13,922 bases of DNA. Source: Negativicutes bacterium. GTDB taxonomy: Bacteria > Bacillota > Negativicutes > SKW292. The translations under genes were made by a program, and so were the position numbers. Below, piece by piece: positions 1 to 7,319 of this stretch. Location of the stretch: positions 1 through 13,922 of the forward strand of contig JAOAFP010000034.1 in the NCBI GenBank assembly GCA_026416215.1. Reading direction: 5' to 3'. Every line of letters begins with the position of its first letter. Positions within the stretch are counted from its first letter, which is position 1. The notes under the pieces are model-generated. The model saw nothing but the letters and a program-made list of their open reading frames with translations. It was not told the origin of the DNA and did not search any database.

Positions 1-283
1 ATACGCCGTCAAAAAAGGCAATCTTCTCGCCCGGGGCAAGGGTAACGATGGCCTTTTTGTAGTCCGGCCGCTTGCCCTGATGCCGCCCCATTCGCTTCGG
101 TTTGCCTTCCATGCGCAAAGTGTTGACTTTCAGGACCTTCACTTTGAAGATCTTCTCCACCGCCTGCCGGATCAGTATTTTATTTGCTTTCATCTCCACG
201 GCAAACACATATTTGTTGTCGGCCATCAGTGCAGTGGATCGCTCGGTTATCAGCGGCCTAATCAGTACATCGCGAAGCTCCAT
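1..283 (-). CDS. rplW: 50S ribosomal protein L23, cut by the window edge
   Basis: Translating the minus strand from the ATG at 283 gives MELRDVLIRPLITERSTALM and onward for 94 codons with no stop before the edge. L23 is usually about 95 residues, so only the last codons are missing. L23 binds 23S rRNA domain III near the polypeptide exit tunnel and is a docking point for trigger factor and SRP. The N-terminal pattern (RPLITERS), the K-rich middle (KIFKVKVLKVNT) and the basic stretch KPKRMGRHQGKRPDYKKA followed by the end beta-strand are typical. The start codon overlaps the rplD stop by one base (TGATG), so the two are probably translationally coupled. It is the fourth gene of the S10-type operon. 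No oddities seen. Confidence 0.95.
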   Translation of the reverse strand, partial: MELRDVLIRPLITERSTALMADNKYVFAVEMKANKILIRQAVEKIFKVKVLKVNTLRMEGKPKRMGRHQGKRPDYKKAIVTLAPGEKIAFFDGV

Positions 284-909
284 CAGCCCAGCACCTCCTC
301 GATCTTTTCCACCGCATCCCTGGTTATGAAAACGTAGTCGTGATGAAGCAGGTCAATAACGCTCAGCCCGCCGGCATTCACCGACTTTACCCCGGGAATG
401 TTACGGGAGGATTTTTCCACCACTTCATCAGCAACTGCCGTCACCAGCAAGCTTTTGCTCCCGGCCACGCCGAACCCGGTCAGCATTTTCACCACATCCC
501 GGGTTTTAGGAGCGACAAAGCTCAGACTCTCCATGATTCGCAGCCCACCAGTCCGTACTTTGGCCGTCAGGGCCGATTTGATCGCCAGCCGCCGGGCCTT
601 GCGGGGCATGGCCAGTTCATAGCTGCGGGGGCGGGGTCCAAACACCGTGCCGCCGCCAACCCACAGCGGGGAACGAATCGAACCCACCCTCGCCCGGCCG
701 GTGCCTTTCTGCCGCCACGGCTTCCGCCCGCCACCGCGCACCTGGGCCCGGGTTTTGGTGGCATGGGTTCCCAGCCGCTGATTGGCCAGCTGGCGCTTGA
801 CCGCCAGATGAACAACCGCCTGATTGACCTCAACGTCAAATATCCGATCGCTTAATTCAATCTCACCGGTCTGACTGCCATTCATATCATATACCGGAAC
901 TTTTGGCAT
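283..909 (-). CDS. rplD: 50S ribosomal protein L4
   Basis: A 208-residue protein of normal length for L4, which binds 23S rRNA and reaches into the exit tunnel through a long loop. The hallmark segment is visible at about residues 58-97: a Gly/Arg/Lys-rich stretch containing RGGGRKPWRQKGTGRARVGS followed by SPLWVGGGTVFGPRPRSY, which forms the tunnel loop. The C-terminal half is the usual alpha/beta domain ending VFITRDAVEKIEEVLG. I chose the ATG at 909. A GTG one codon upstream (912) is possible, since the AAGGAGG site suits either. In E. coli L4 also represses the S10 operon, but no leader for such control is visible here. It lies 17 bp after rplC and overlaps rplW by one base. Confidence 0.96.
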   Translation of the reverse strand: MPKVPVYDMNGSQTGEIELSDRIFDVEVNQAVVHLAVKRQLANQRLGTHATKTRAQVRGGGRKPWRQKGTGRARVGSIRSPLWVGGGTVFGPRPRSYELAMPRKARRLAIKSALTAKVRTGGLRIMESLSFVAPKTRDVVKMLTGFGVAGSKSLLVTAVADEVVEKSSRNIPGVKSVNAGGLSVIDLLHHDYVFITRDAVEKIEEVLG

Positions 910-926
910 CACCGCATTCCTCCTTT

Positions 927-1565
927 TTATCGGCCGGGTTTGGCCGTCGCCCGGACTAGGACCAGCCCGCCGCGCGGCCCCGGCACTGCCCCTTTGACCA
1001 GCAACAGATTGCGGTCGACATCCACCCGCACAACGCTGAGCCGCTGAACGGTGACCCGGTGACCGCCCATCCGCCCGGGCAATTTTTTTCCCTTGAACAC
1101 CTTGCCGCCGCCGCCGCTCATACGCGGACCAATCGTCCCCGGCTCGCGGTGTGACTTTGAGCCGTGTTTCATCGGTCCCCGGCGGAAGTTGTGCCTTTTG
1201 ATCCCGCCGGCAAACCCTTTGCCGCGGGCCGTGGCCGTAACGTCCACCAGATCGCCGTCGCTGAATACGTCAACCTTCAGTTCCTGTCCGACCCTGAATT
1301 CTGTGCTGCCGTCGTGGCGAAACTCACGGATATAGCGGACCGGCTTGAGTCCAGCCCTGGCAAACTGGCCCCGGTAAGGTTTGTTAACCTTACGGTCCCT
1401 GATTTCTCCCCATCCCAGCCGCACGGCCACATAACCATCATTCTCAGCTGTCCGGCAGCCGACCACGACATTGGGGCCGGCTTCAACCACGGTCACCGGG
1501 ACCAGCCGGCCGTCGCCGGTAAAAATTTGCGTCATTCCCAGCTTTCTTCCTATGATTCCTTTCAT
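927..1565 (-). CDS. rplC: 50S ribosomal protein L3
   Basis: A 212-residue protein of standard L3 length. L3 is a primary 23S rRNA binder that starts 50S assembly and reaches towards the peptidyl transferase centre. The start MKGIIGRKLGMTQIF is the family signature. The extended loop (RGKGFAGGIKRHNF, then RRGPMKHGSKSHREPGTIG) and the C-terminal RMGGHRVTVQRLSVVRVD are typical. The ATG at 1565 follows a clear AGGAGG seven bases upstream. It sits 12 bp after rpsJ and 17 bp before rplD in the usual rpsJ-rplC-rplD-rplW order. Nothing unusual was seen in the sequence. Confidence 0.97.
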   Translation of the reverse strand: MKGIIGRKLGMTQIFTGDGRLVPVTVVEAGPNVVVGCRTAENDGYVAVRLGWGEIRDRKVNKPYRGQFARAGLKPVRYIREFRHDGSTEFRVGQELKVDVFSDGDLVDVTATARGKGFAGGIKRHNFRRGPMKHGSKSHREPGTIGPRMSGGGGKVFKGKKLPGRMGGHRVTVQRLSVVRVDVDRNLLLVKGAVPGPRGGLVLVRATAKPGR

Positions 1566-1577
1566 TGCCAGTGCCTC

Positions 1578-1898
1578 CTATAACTTGATGTCTATTTCCA
1601 CGCCACTTGGCAAATCCAGCTTCATCAGGGCGTCAACCGTCTTCTGGGTTGGTTCGAGAATGTCTATAAGCCGCTTGTGAGTCCTCATTTCAAACTGTTC
1701 CCGCGAATCCTTATTGACATGGGGGGAGCGCAGAATAGTGAAAACGTTGCGTTCGGTTGGCAGCGGAACCGGACCTGCCACCAGTGCTCCGTTACGTTTG
1801 GCGGTGTCGACGATTTTGGCCGCACTCTGATCGAGAATTTTATGATCATACGCCTTCAGGCGGATCCGTATTTTTTGCGTTTTTTTGGTTCTTGCCAT
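1578..1898 (-). CDS. rpsJ: 30S ribosomal protein S10
   Basis: S10, 106 residues. S10 belongs to the 30S head and is also NusE, the NusB partner in transcription antitermination. The core QKIRIRLKAYDHKILDQSAAKIVDTAKR, then GPVPLPTERNVFTILRSPHVNKDSREQFE and the end LDLPSGVEIDIKL match the family closely. The N-terminus is a few residues longer than the common ~102-residue form because of the Lys-rich MARTKKT. That start is favoured by a strong GAGGAGG about eight bases upstream. It is the first gene of the S10 block and lies 122 bp after tuf. The gap has a stem-loop but no promoter I would trust, so it is probably co-transcribed with tuf. Confidence 0.97.
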   Translation of the reverse strand: MARTKKTQKIRIRLKAYDHKILDQSAAKIVDTAKRNGALVAGPVPLPTERNVFTILRSPHVNKDSREQFEMRTHKRLIDILEPTQKTVDALMKLDLPSGVEIDIKL

Positions 1899-1932
1899 AA
1901 TTTTTGCCTCCTCAATTGCCCCGTCTCGGGAT

Positions 1933-1957
1933 GGCTTTGGCTCCGGGAGACAAAGCC
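1933..1957 (-). other. Stem-loop between tuf and rpsJ
   Basis: The two arms GGCTTTG (1933-1939 on the plus strand) and CAAAGCC (1951-1957) are perfectly complementary. After one mismatch, an inner CTC/GAG pairing continues and closes on a three-base loop. No U-tract follows on the minus strand, so it does not look like an intrinsic terminator. It could be an mRNA processing or stability element that adjusts tuf output relative to the ribosomal genes. That role is inference; only the inverted repeat is observed. Confidence 0.45.
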
Positions 1958-2020
1958 GCCGGGCCTGTCCCCCCGGTCACCGCGCCTTACTGTCTCCCTG
2001 TTCATGATCCGTCCGGGTAT

Positions 2021-3223
<1,203 letters not shown>

Positions 3224-3243
3224 TTCTTCAAACTACCCCCTGA

Positions 3244-3271
3244 AACATAGAATTTATGCCGGTAATGTCAC
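3244..3271 (-). promoter_or_regulatory. Possible weak promoter for tuf
   Basis: On the minus strand GTGACA (3271-3266) and TATGTT (3249-3244) are 16 bp apart and resemble -35 and -10 elements. They lie downstream of the hairpin/U-tract that follows the tRNA genes. Such a promoter would let tuf be transcribed even if most tRNA transcripts end there. The match is imperfect and the implied leader is only about 20 nt, so this is a tentative call. Confidence 0.3.
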
Positions 3272-3276
3272 CATTT

Positions 3277-3298
3277 AAAAATAAGTCCCCGGGGGACT
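3277..3298 (-). terminator. Hairpin with U-tract after the tRNA genes
   Basis: The minus strand reads AGTCCCC, C, GGGGACT, then TATTTTT. The 6-7 bp GC-rich stem has a very small loop and is followed directly by a U-rich run. It lies 10 bp after the CCA end of tRNA-Met and 54 bp before tuf. It fits an intrinsic terminator or attenuator separating stable RNA from the tuf-S10 mRNA. The tight loop makes its efficiency uncertain, and read-through into tuf is likely. Confidence 0.55.
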
Positions 3299-3307
3299 CT
3301 CACACGA

Positions 3308-3384
3308 TGGTGGCGGCGCAGGGATTCGAACCCCGGACTCAGCGGGTATGAACCGCTTGCTCTAGCCAACTGAGCTACGCCGCC
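3308..3384 (-). tRNA. tRNA-Met (CAT), elongator type
   Basis: This is a 77-nt cloverleaf. The acceptor GGCGGCG/CGCCGCC pairs over seven bases, the discriminator is A and CCA is encoded (3310-3308). The anticodon loop TTCATAC sits on a stem of GCGG/CCGC type, and the T-arm contains GGTTCGAATCC. The G1-C72 pair argues against an initiator. A CAT anticodon can also be a tRNA-Ile whose C34 is changed to lysidine, but the body resembles Bacillus elongator tRNA-Met. It is the last of five tRNAs before tuf. Confidence 0.9.
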
Positions 3385-3392
3385 AGTATATG

Positions 3393-3468
3393 TGGAGCTG
3401 ATGGCCGGGATTGAACCGGCGACCTTATCCTTACCAAGGATACGCTCTGCCGACTGAGCTACATCAGC
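3393..3468 (-). tRNA. tRNA-Thr (GGT)
   Basis: This is a 76-nt cloverleaf with acceptor GCTGATG/CATCAGC, discriminator T and encoded CCA. The anticodon stem ATCCT/AGGAT encloses loop TTGGTAA, anticodon GGT, which reads ACC and ACU codons. The T-arm GCCGGTTCAATCCCGGC is intact. It stands 8 bp before tRNA-Met and corresponds in order to thrT of the E. coli tufB operon. Confidence 0.93.
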
Positions 3469-3480
3469 ACAAGGATTCTT

Positions 3481-3556
<76 letters not shown>

Positions 3557-3592
3557 ATATTATTCAGTTCGCCGCTGCCATCCTCCCGATAT

Positions 3593-3677
3593 TGGTGGTG
3601 GGGGCTGGATTCGAACCAGCGAAGGCAGCGCCGGCAGATTTACAGTCTGCTCCCTTTAACCACTCGGGAACCCCACC
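3593..3677 (-). tRNA. tRNA-Tyr (GTA)
   Basis: This is an 85-nt class II tRNA with a long variable arm. The acceptor is GGTGGGG/CCCCACC, the discriminator A, and CCA is encoded. The anticodon stem GCAGA/TCTGC encloses CTGTAAA, anticodon GTA. The T-arm is GCTGGTTCGAATCCAGC. The long variable arm matches bacterial tRNA-Tyr. It is followed by the longest spacer in the cluster (36 bp), which holds no gene I can see. Confidence 0.94.
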
Positions 3678-3686
3678 ACACGCCCA

Positions 3687-3763
3687 TGGAGCTGGCGAGA
3701 GGAATCGAACCCCCAACCTACTGATTACAAATCAGTTGCTCTGCCGGATTGAGCTACGCCAGC
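3687..3763 (-). tRNA. tRNA-Thr (TGT)
   Basis: This is a 77-nt cloverleaf with acceptor GCTGGCG/CGCCAGC, discriminator T and encoded CCA. The anticodon arm ACTGA-TTTGTAA-TCAGT gives anticodon TGT, which reads ACA and other ACN codons. It is the first tRNA of the cluster, roughly 15 nt after the predicted transcription start, and corresponds in order to thrU of the E. coli tufB operon. Confidence 0.94.
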
Positions 3764-3784
3764 GCTCCCGCAACGACGACTGCT

Positions 3785-3813
3785 ATTATAGCCATTAAAC
3801 TTTTCACTGTCAA
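3785..3813 (-). promoter_or_regulatory. Consensus sigma-A/sigma-70 promoter for the tRNA-tuf operon
   Basis: The minus strand has TTGACA (3813-3808), exactly 17 bp, then TATAAT (3790-3785). Both hexamers and the spacing are perfect matches to the housekeeping consensus. Transcription should start near 3778, about 15 nt before the first tRNA. An AT-rich spacer and the stable-RNA context support a very strong promoter. Confidence 0.92.
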
Positions 3814-3843
3814 CTGAAGGGGGCGAAAATTGACCGTACGCCA

Positions 3844-3858
3844 CCGGCCGCCGGCCGG
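3844..3858. repeat. GC palindrome downstream of uppP
   Basis: CCGGCC, GCC, GGCCGG forms a perfect 6-bp inverted repeat just after the uppP stop (3864). It could fold at the 3' end of the uppP transcript, but no U-tract follows directly (the nearest T-run is over ten bases away). It is therefore at best a weak terminator or an mRNA 3' stabiliser. GCCGG words are common throughout this window, so chance formation is possible. Confidence 0.3.
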
Positions 3859-3863
3859 CCGGA

Positions 3864-4664
3864 TCAGCCGAAATGGGAAAAATAAAACCAGGCCACAATG
3901 GCCAGAGCTATCCGGTAGTAAGCAAACGAAGCCAGTGTCTGGCGGCCGAGAAACCGCATAAACCAGACAATCGACAGGTAGGCCACGGCAAATGCCACCA
4001 AAAATCCCAGCGCAATCTGGATTATATCGTTTACAGTCAGTATCTCCCACGACTTTAACAGGTCGTAAAAACAGGCAATGAACATTACCGGCACAGCGAT
4101 GATGAAGGAGAACTCCGCCGCCACCCGCCGTTCCAGCCCCATGAACAGCCCCCCGGCAATAGTCGAGCCGCTGCGGGAAAAACCAGGCCACAGCGACATA
4201 ATCTGAAACAGACCGATAAAAAACGCCCGCCCTACGCTTATGCCCTCGAGATCGGTTATCTGAGGCCGACGGTTGAGTTTTTCCGCCAGCAGCATGATCA
4301 GTCCCCCGATCACCAACCCGAACAGCACCGTCGGCCAACCGAACAGGTAGTGCTTGATCGCCCGGTGGGCCAGAAAACCGACAGCCATGACCGGCAGGAT
4401 GGCGGCGGCCACGTGCCAGATCGACATACCCACCCGTCCCCGCAGCGAATCTCCGGTCAGCATCCGGGCAAACCGTGCCCGGTACAAAATCAGCACCGCC
4501 ACCATTGAGCCCAGCTGAATGAACACCTCAAACACCGTAGCCGCCTCGCCCTGAAAACCGAGCAGCGAGCCCGCAAGAATCATGTGCCCGGTCGAGGAAA
4601 CCGGCAGAAATTCGGTTAATCCCTGAACGACAGCCACCACCACCGCCACCGCTATATCATGCAT
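3864..4664 (-). CDS. uppP: Undecaprenyl-diphosphatase (BacA/UppP family)
   Basis: UppP, 266 residues, a polytopic membrane enzyme. It removes one phosphate from undecaprenyl diphosphate at the outer face of the membrane to recycle the lipid carrier for peptidoglycan and other glycans; excess confers bacitracin resistance. Motif 1 is QGLTEFLPVSSTGHM (14-28), the (E/Q)xxxE motif with Gln14 and Glu18 plus His27. Motif 2 is PGFSRSGSTI (160-169), with the catalytic Ser/Arg. About eight hydrophobic segments are visible, and the length is normal. The ATG at 4664 overlaps the upstream flavoprotein gene by 8 bp (ATGCATGA), indicating translational coupling. It is the last gene of the ecfA1-to-uppP operon. 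With PBP2 further upstream it adds to the cell-wall theme of the window. Confidence 0.95.
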   Translation of the reverse strand: MHDIAVAVVVAVVQGLTEFLPVSSTGHMILAGSLLGFQGEAATVFEVFIQLGSMVAVLILYRARFARMLTGDSLRGRVGMSIWHVAAAILPVMAVGFLAHRAIKHYLFGWPTVLFGLVIGGLIMLLAEKLNRRPQITDLEGISVGRAFFIGLFQIMSLWPGFSRSGSTIAGGLFMGLERRVAAEFSFIIAVPVMFIACFYDLLKSWEILTVNDIIQIALGFLVAFAVAYLSIVWFMRFLGRQTLASFAYYRIALAIVAWFYFSHFG

Positions 4665-5787
4665 CGTCCCTCTCCCATCCCGCCAGCGGGTTGTCCGCCG
4701 GGCGATAATTCAGCCACTGCCAGAAGAGCGGCAACAACCCCCTGATCCTGCCCAGATTCCTGATTGTCTTAAAAATGCCGCCAGTGGCCATGATCCCGGC
4801 AAAAAAGTCATCCAGAACCTGGTCGTCGCTGCTTTGGATAAACTCAATCAGCCGTCGCTCAAAGTGGGTTTTGAAAGCCAGGAATTCGCCCAGCCGGCGG
4901 GGATAGTCGAGGGCATCGCCACTGCTCACGGCCTGAGCGGCCATCGCCCCAGATGAGGCAGCCAGGTCAATCCCTTCCCCGCTCAACGGCGAAGTTATGC
5001 CGGCCGCATCCCCGGCCAGCAACACGTTGTCCCAGACCAGCCTTTCCAGTCTGGCCGCCGGCAGAAAACCGCCGCCGGATCGCAAAACCCTGACCGGCCC
5101 GATATTTTCCCCGGCCAGAAACTGCTGCAGTAATTGCTTCAGCGGCAAGGTTCTTCCCGACGGACCGACCGGGAATCCTGCCCCCGCCAGTGCCCGTCCG
5201 GCCTCCCGCGGAAACAGCCAGAAATAGCCGGTGCGGAACGGTCTGTCCGCTCCCGGCAGGTAGCGGATATAAATCGAGCGCTGCCAGGCCGAAAAATCAC
5301 CCTCAATTTCGCACTGCCAGGCCACGGAAAACGCCCGGCGGTAGAGTCCGGCAAACCCCAGCAAACCGCTGCTGACGCTGGGGGCGCCGCTGGCATCAAT
5401 CACCCAGTCGCAGCGACGGCAGAGTTCGGCCAGTCCCGGCCGGTCCACCGGCCGGTGTTCATAAATCACCGCCCCCAGTTGCCGGGCCCGTCCGGCCAGC
5501 CACCTCTGCCAGGCCCGGCGGTCGATCATCCACAGCCGGCCGTACTTAGCGACCGGTCTCACGTGCCGGTTGATAACCTTGACTACCATTTGTCCGACCG
5601 GGAACAGCAATCCTTCCGCCGGCCGGGGCATAATCCCGTAAAAATCCAGAATACACTCGCCACAGACGATATTGTCGCCAATAGCCCCCCGTTCCCAGAG
5701 CTCGACGCTGATTCCCCGCCGCCGCAGCTCAATGGCGGCAAACAGCCCGGCCGGGCCGCCGCCTACTACCGCAACCTTCATCGCCAC
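4657..5787 (-). CDS. Geranylgeranyl-reductase-family FAD-dependent oxidoreductase
   Basis: This 376-residue flavoprotein has an N-terminal Rossmann FAD motif VVGGGPAG (7-14), a CGEC motif (42-45), DASG (131-134) and the second FAD motif LLAGDAAG with SPLSGEGI (257-273). The stretch YFWLFPREAGRALAGAG (188-204) matches the YxWxFP...GxG substrate-region motif of the geranylgeranyl/digeranylgeranyl lipid reductases. Known members reduce isoprenoid double bonds of archaeal lipids, chlorophyll side chains or menaquinone; others are uncharacterised or act on unrelated substrates. A GTG start at 5787 is favoured by GGGGAGGAG seven bases upstream; the ATG at 5781 is the alternative. The 8-bp overlap with uppP suggests, but does not prove, a polyprenyl lipid substrate. 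Family assignment is firm; substrate unknown. Confidence 0.82.
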   Translation of the reverse strand: MAMKVAVVGGGPAGLFAAIELRRRGISVELWERGAIGDNIVCGECILDFYGIMPRPAEGLLFPVGQMVVKVINRHVRPVAKYGRLWMIDRRAWQRWLAGRARQLGAVIYEHRPVDRPGLAELCRRCDWVIDASGAPSVSSGLLGFAGLYRRAFSVAWQCEIEGDFSAWQRSIYIRYLPGADRPFRTGYFWLFPREAGRALAGAGFPVGPSGRTLPLKQLLQQFLAGENIGPVRVLRSGGGFLPAARLERLVWDNVLLAGDAAGITSPLSGEGIDLAASSGAMAAQAVSSGDALDYPRRLGEFLAFKTHFERRLIEFIQSSDDQVLDDFFAGIMATGGIFKTIRNLGRIRGLLPLFWQWLNYRPADNPLAGWERDDA

Positions 5788-5824
5788 CCACAGGCTCCTC
5801 CCCTAGCCATCTGGCTGTCCCGGT

Positions 5825-6562
5825 TCAGCCCCCGGCCGCCCGGGCCTGCTCGCACAACCAGACGAACAGCCGCTGTGACAGGATGTGGTGTTCGGCCATC
5901 CGTTCCGGATGCCACTGCACTGCCAGCAGCAACCGCTGTTCATCCTCCACTGCCTCCACCAGGCCGTCGGCGCTCCAGGCCACCGGACGCAACCCAGCGG
6001 CCAGCCGGTCAACCGCCTGGTGGTGAAAACTGTTGACCACCTGCCGTTCTTCCCCGCTCAGCCGGAACAGCACCGACCCGGCGGCAATTTGCAGATCGTG
6101 TGTGCCGACGTGGCCCTTGGCCCGCTGCCGGTGCTGCACAAAATATCTTGCGTCCGAAGCGATGTCCTGGTGGATATCGCCTCCCAGCGCCACGTTCAGC
6201 ACCTGCATCCCCCGGCAGATGCCCAGCACCGGTTTGCCCCGGGCCACCATTGCCCGGACCAGGGCAATTTCCAGCCGGTCCCGCTCCGGGCACACCTCGC
6301 CCAGCTGCCAGTGCGGCTGTTGCCCGTACCAGCAGGGCATAAGATCACCGCCGCCGGAAAGCAGCAGGCCGTGACAAAGCTCCGCCGCCTGTTCCGCCCC
6401 GCATTCACCGACCGGCGGCAAAACCAGCGGCAATCCTCCCGCAGCCGTCACCGCCCGGTAATAGCCGCAGTTAAGGTATATCCTTTCCGGCCGCGGCCAC
6501 AGCTGGTCAGGATCACTGGTAACAGCCGGGCTGATCAGTATCAGGGGTCGATCATTGCTCAT
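5825..6562 (-). CDS. Class I glutamine amidotransferase-like hydrolase (peptidase C26 family)
   Basis: This 245-residue single-domain protein resembles the gamma-glutamyl-GABA hydrolase (PuuD) group. The nucleophile elbow is LGICRGMQ (113-120, Cys116). The other catalytic residues lie in AVQWHPE (His218, Glu220), and the FHHQAVDRL segment (179-187) is typical. Family members split gamma-glutamyl amide bonds in the cytoplasm, for example in putrescine breakdown or in trimming gamma-glutamylated metabolites; the substrate here cannot be read from the sequence. I chose the ATG at 6562 because GGGAG lies seven bases upstream; the ATG at 6568 is too close to that site. It overlaps truA by 11 bp and precedes the flavoprotein gene by 37 bp. 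No puu genes are nearby, so a polyamine role is not supported by context. Confidence 0.86.
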   Translation of the reverse strand: MSNDRPLILISPAVTSDPDQLWPRPERIYLNCGYYRAVTAAGGLPLVLPPVGECGAEQAAELCHGLLLSGGGDLMPCWYGQQPHWQLGEVCPERDRLEIALVRAMVARGKPVLGICRGMQVLNVALGGDIHQDIASDARYFVQHRQRAKGHVGTHDLQIAAGSVLFRLSGEERQVVNSFHHQAVDRLAAGLRPVAWSADGLVEAVEDEQRLLLAVQWHPERMAEHHILSQRLFVWLCEQARAAGG

Positions 6563-7319
6563 AAACATCTCCCGGGTAATACACCCTGGCCAAATACAAC
6601 CCGCAAGCCGGAGCGGTGGGGCCGGCGGCTGCCCGCCGCCGGCCGGCCAATATTTCGCCGACTTGCTGCGGCAGCAATTTCCCCTGTCCAATCGCCAGCA
6701 GGGTGCCGACCAGGTTTCGCACCATGCGGTACAGGAACCCGTCACCGGTCACCGACAGCCGCCATACCTGTTGACCAAAAAGCACCTCGCGTTCCAGCGT
6801 CAGGCTGTGGATGGTCCTTACGGTGGTCCGCCGGGGGCTGCCGCTGGCCTGAAAAGCGGCAAAATTGTGCCGGCCGGTCAGGAACGGTAGAGCTGACCTC
6901 ACTGCCATTTCGTCGATCTCGCCGGGCACCGTTGCCACATAGCGGGCCAGAAACGGCCAGACCACTTTGCCACAGACAAACCGGTAACAGTATTTTTTTC
7001 CCACCGCCCAGTGGCGGGGGTGAAATCCCGCCTCGGTCACCCCGGCAGCCAGACAGCGGATGTCGGGCGGCAAAACATGGTTAAGTGCCGCCGGCAACCG
7101 GCCTGCGGCAATTTTTTCCCCGGCCTGCCAGCTGATGACCTGGCCGCTGGCATGAACCCCGCTGTCCGTCCTGCCGGCCGCCAGCACCGGTATTGTCCGG
7201 CCGTAGAGGGCTGCCAGTCCTTCCTCCACTTTTTGCTGGACGGTCACACCGTTTGCCTGCCGCTGCCAGCCGCAATACCCGGTGCCGTCGTACGCCAGCA
7301 CTGCCCGGTACCTGATCAC
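6552..7319 (-). CDS. truA: tRNA pseudouridine(38-40) synthase TruA
   Basis: TruA isomerises uridines 38, 39 and/or 40 in the anticodon stem-loop of many tRNAs. Visible motifs, counted from the GTG start: YDGTGYCGWQRQ (10-21), the catalytic AAGRTDSGVHA (48-58, Asp52), YCYRF (110-114), FLYRMVRNLVGTL (195-207) and the end motif AGPTAPACGLYL (232-243). The 255-residue length is normal. I favour the GTG at 7319. It overlaps the ecfT stop as GTGTGA and follows a G-rich site. The in-frame ATG at 7349 would add ten residues read through a nine-G run. The ecf-truA linkage is well known in Firmicutes, but the usual rplM-rpsI partners do not follow here. Confidence 0.95.
   Translation of the reverse strand: MIRYRAVLAYDGTGYCGWQRQANGVTVQQKVEEGLAALYGRTIPVLAAGRTDSGVHASGQVISWQAGEKIAAGRLPAALNHVLPPDIRCLAAGVTEAGFHPRHWAVGKKYCYRFVCGKVVWPFLARYVATVPGEIDEMAVRSALPFLTGRHNFAAFQASGSPRRTTVRTIHSLTLEREVLFGQQVWRLSVTGDGFLYRMVRNLVGTLLAIGQGKLLPQQVGEILAGRRRAAAGPTAPACGLYLARVYYPGDVYEQ

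Noticed and set aside
1856..2005. Minus-strand 49-codon frame in the tuf-rpsJ spacer running into rpsJ out of frame
   Set aside because: It overlaps the rpsJ start region, has only a weak GGACGG upstream, and is Arg/Gly-rich as expected from GC-rich spacer DNA. Without conservation data it cannot be supported as a leader peptide.
5134..6036. Plus-strand reading frame of 300 codons
   Set aside because: It is antisense to the flavoprotein and the C26 gene and is dominated by Pro, Arg and Ala; no recognisable protein.
5885..7084. Plus-strand reading frame of 399 codons
   Set aside because: It is antisense to the C26 hydrolase and truA, has Pro/Arg/Gln-rich low-complexity composition and matches no family; a GC-rich shadow of real genes.
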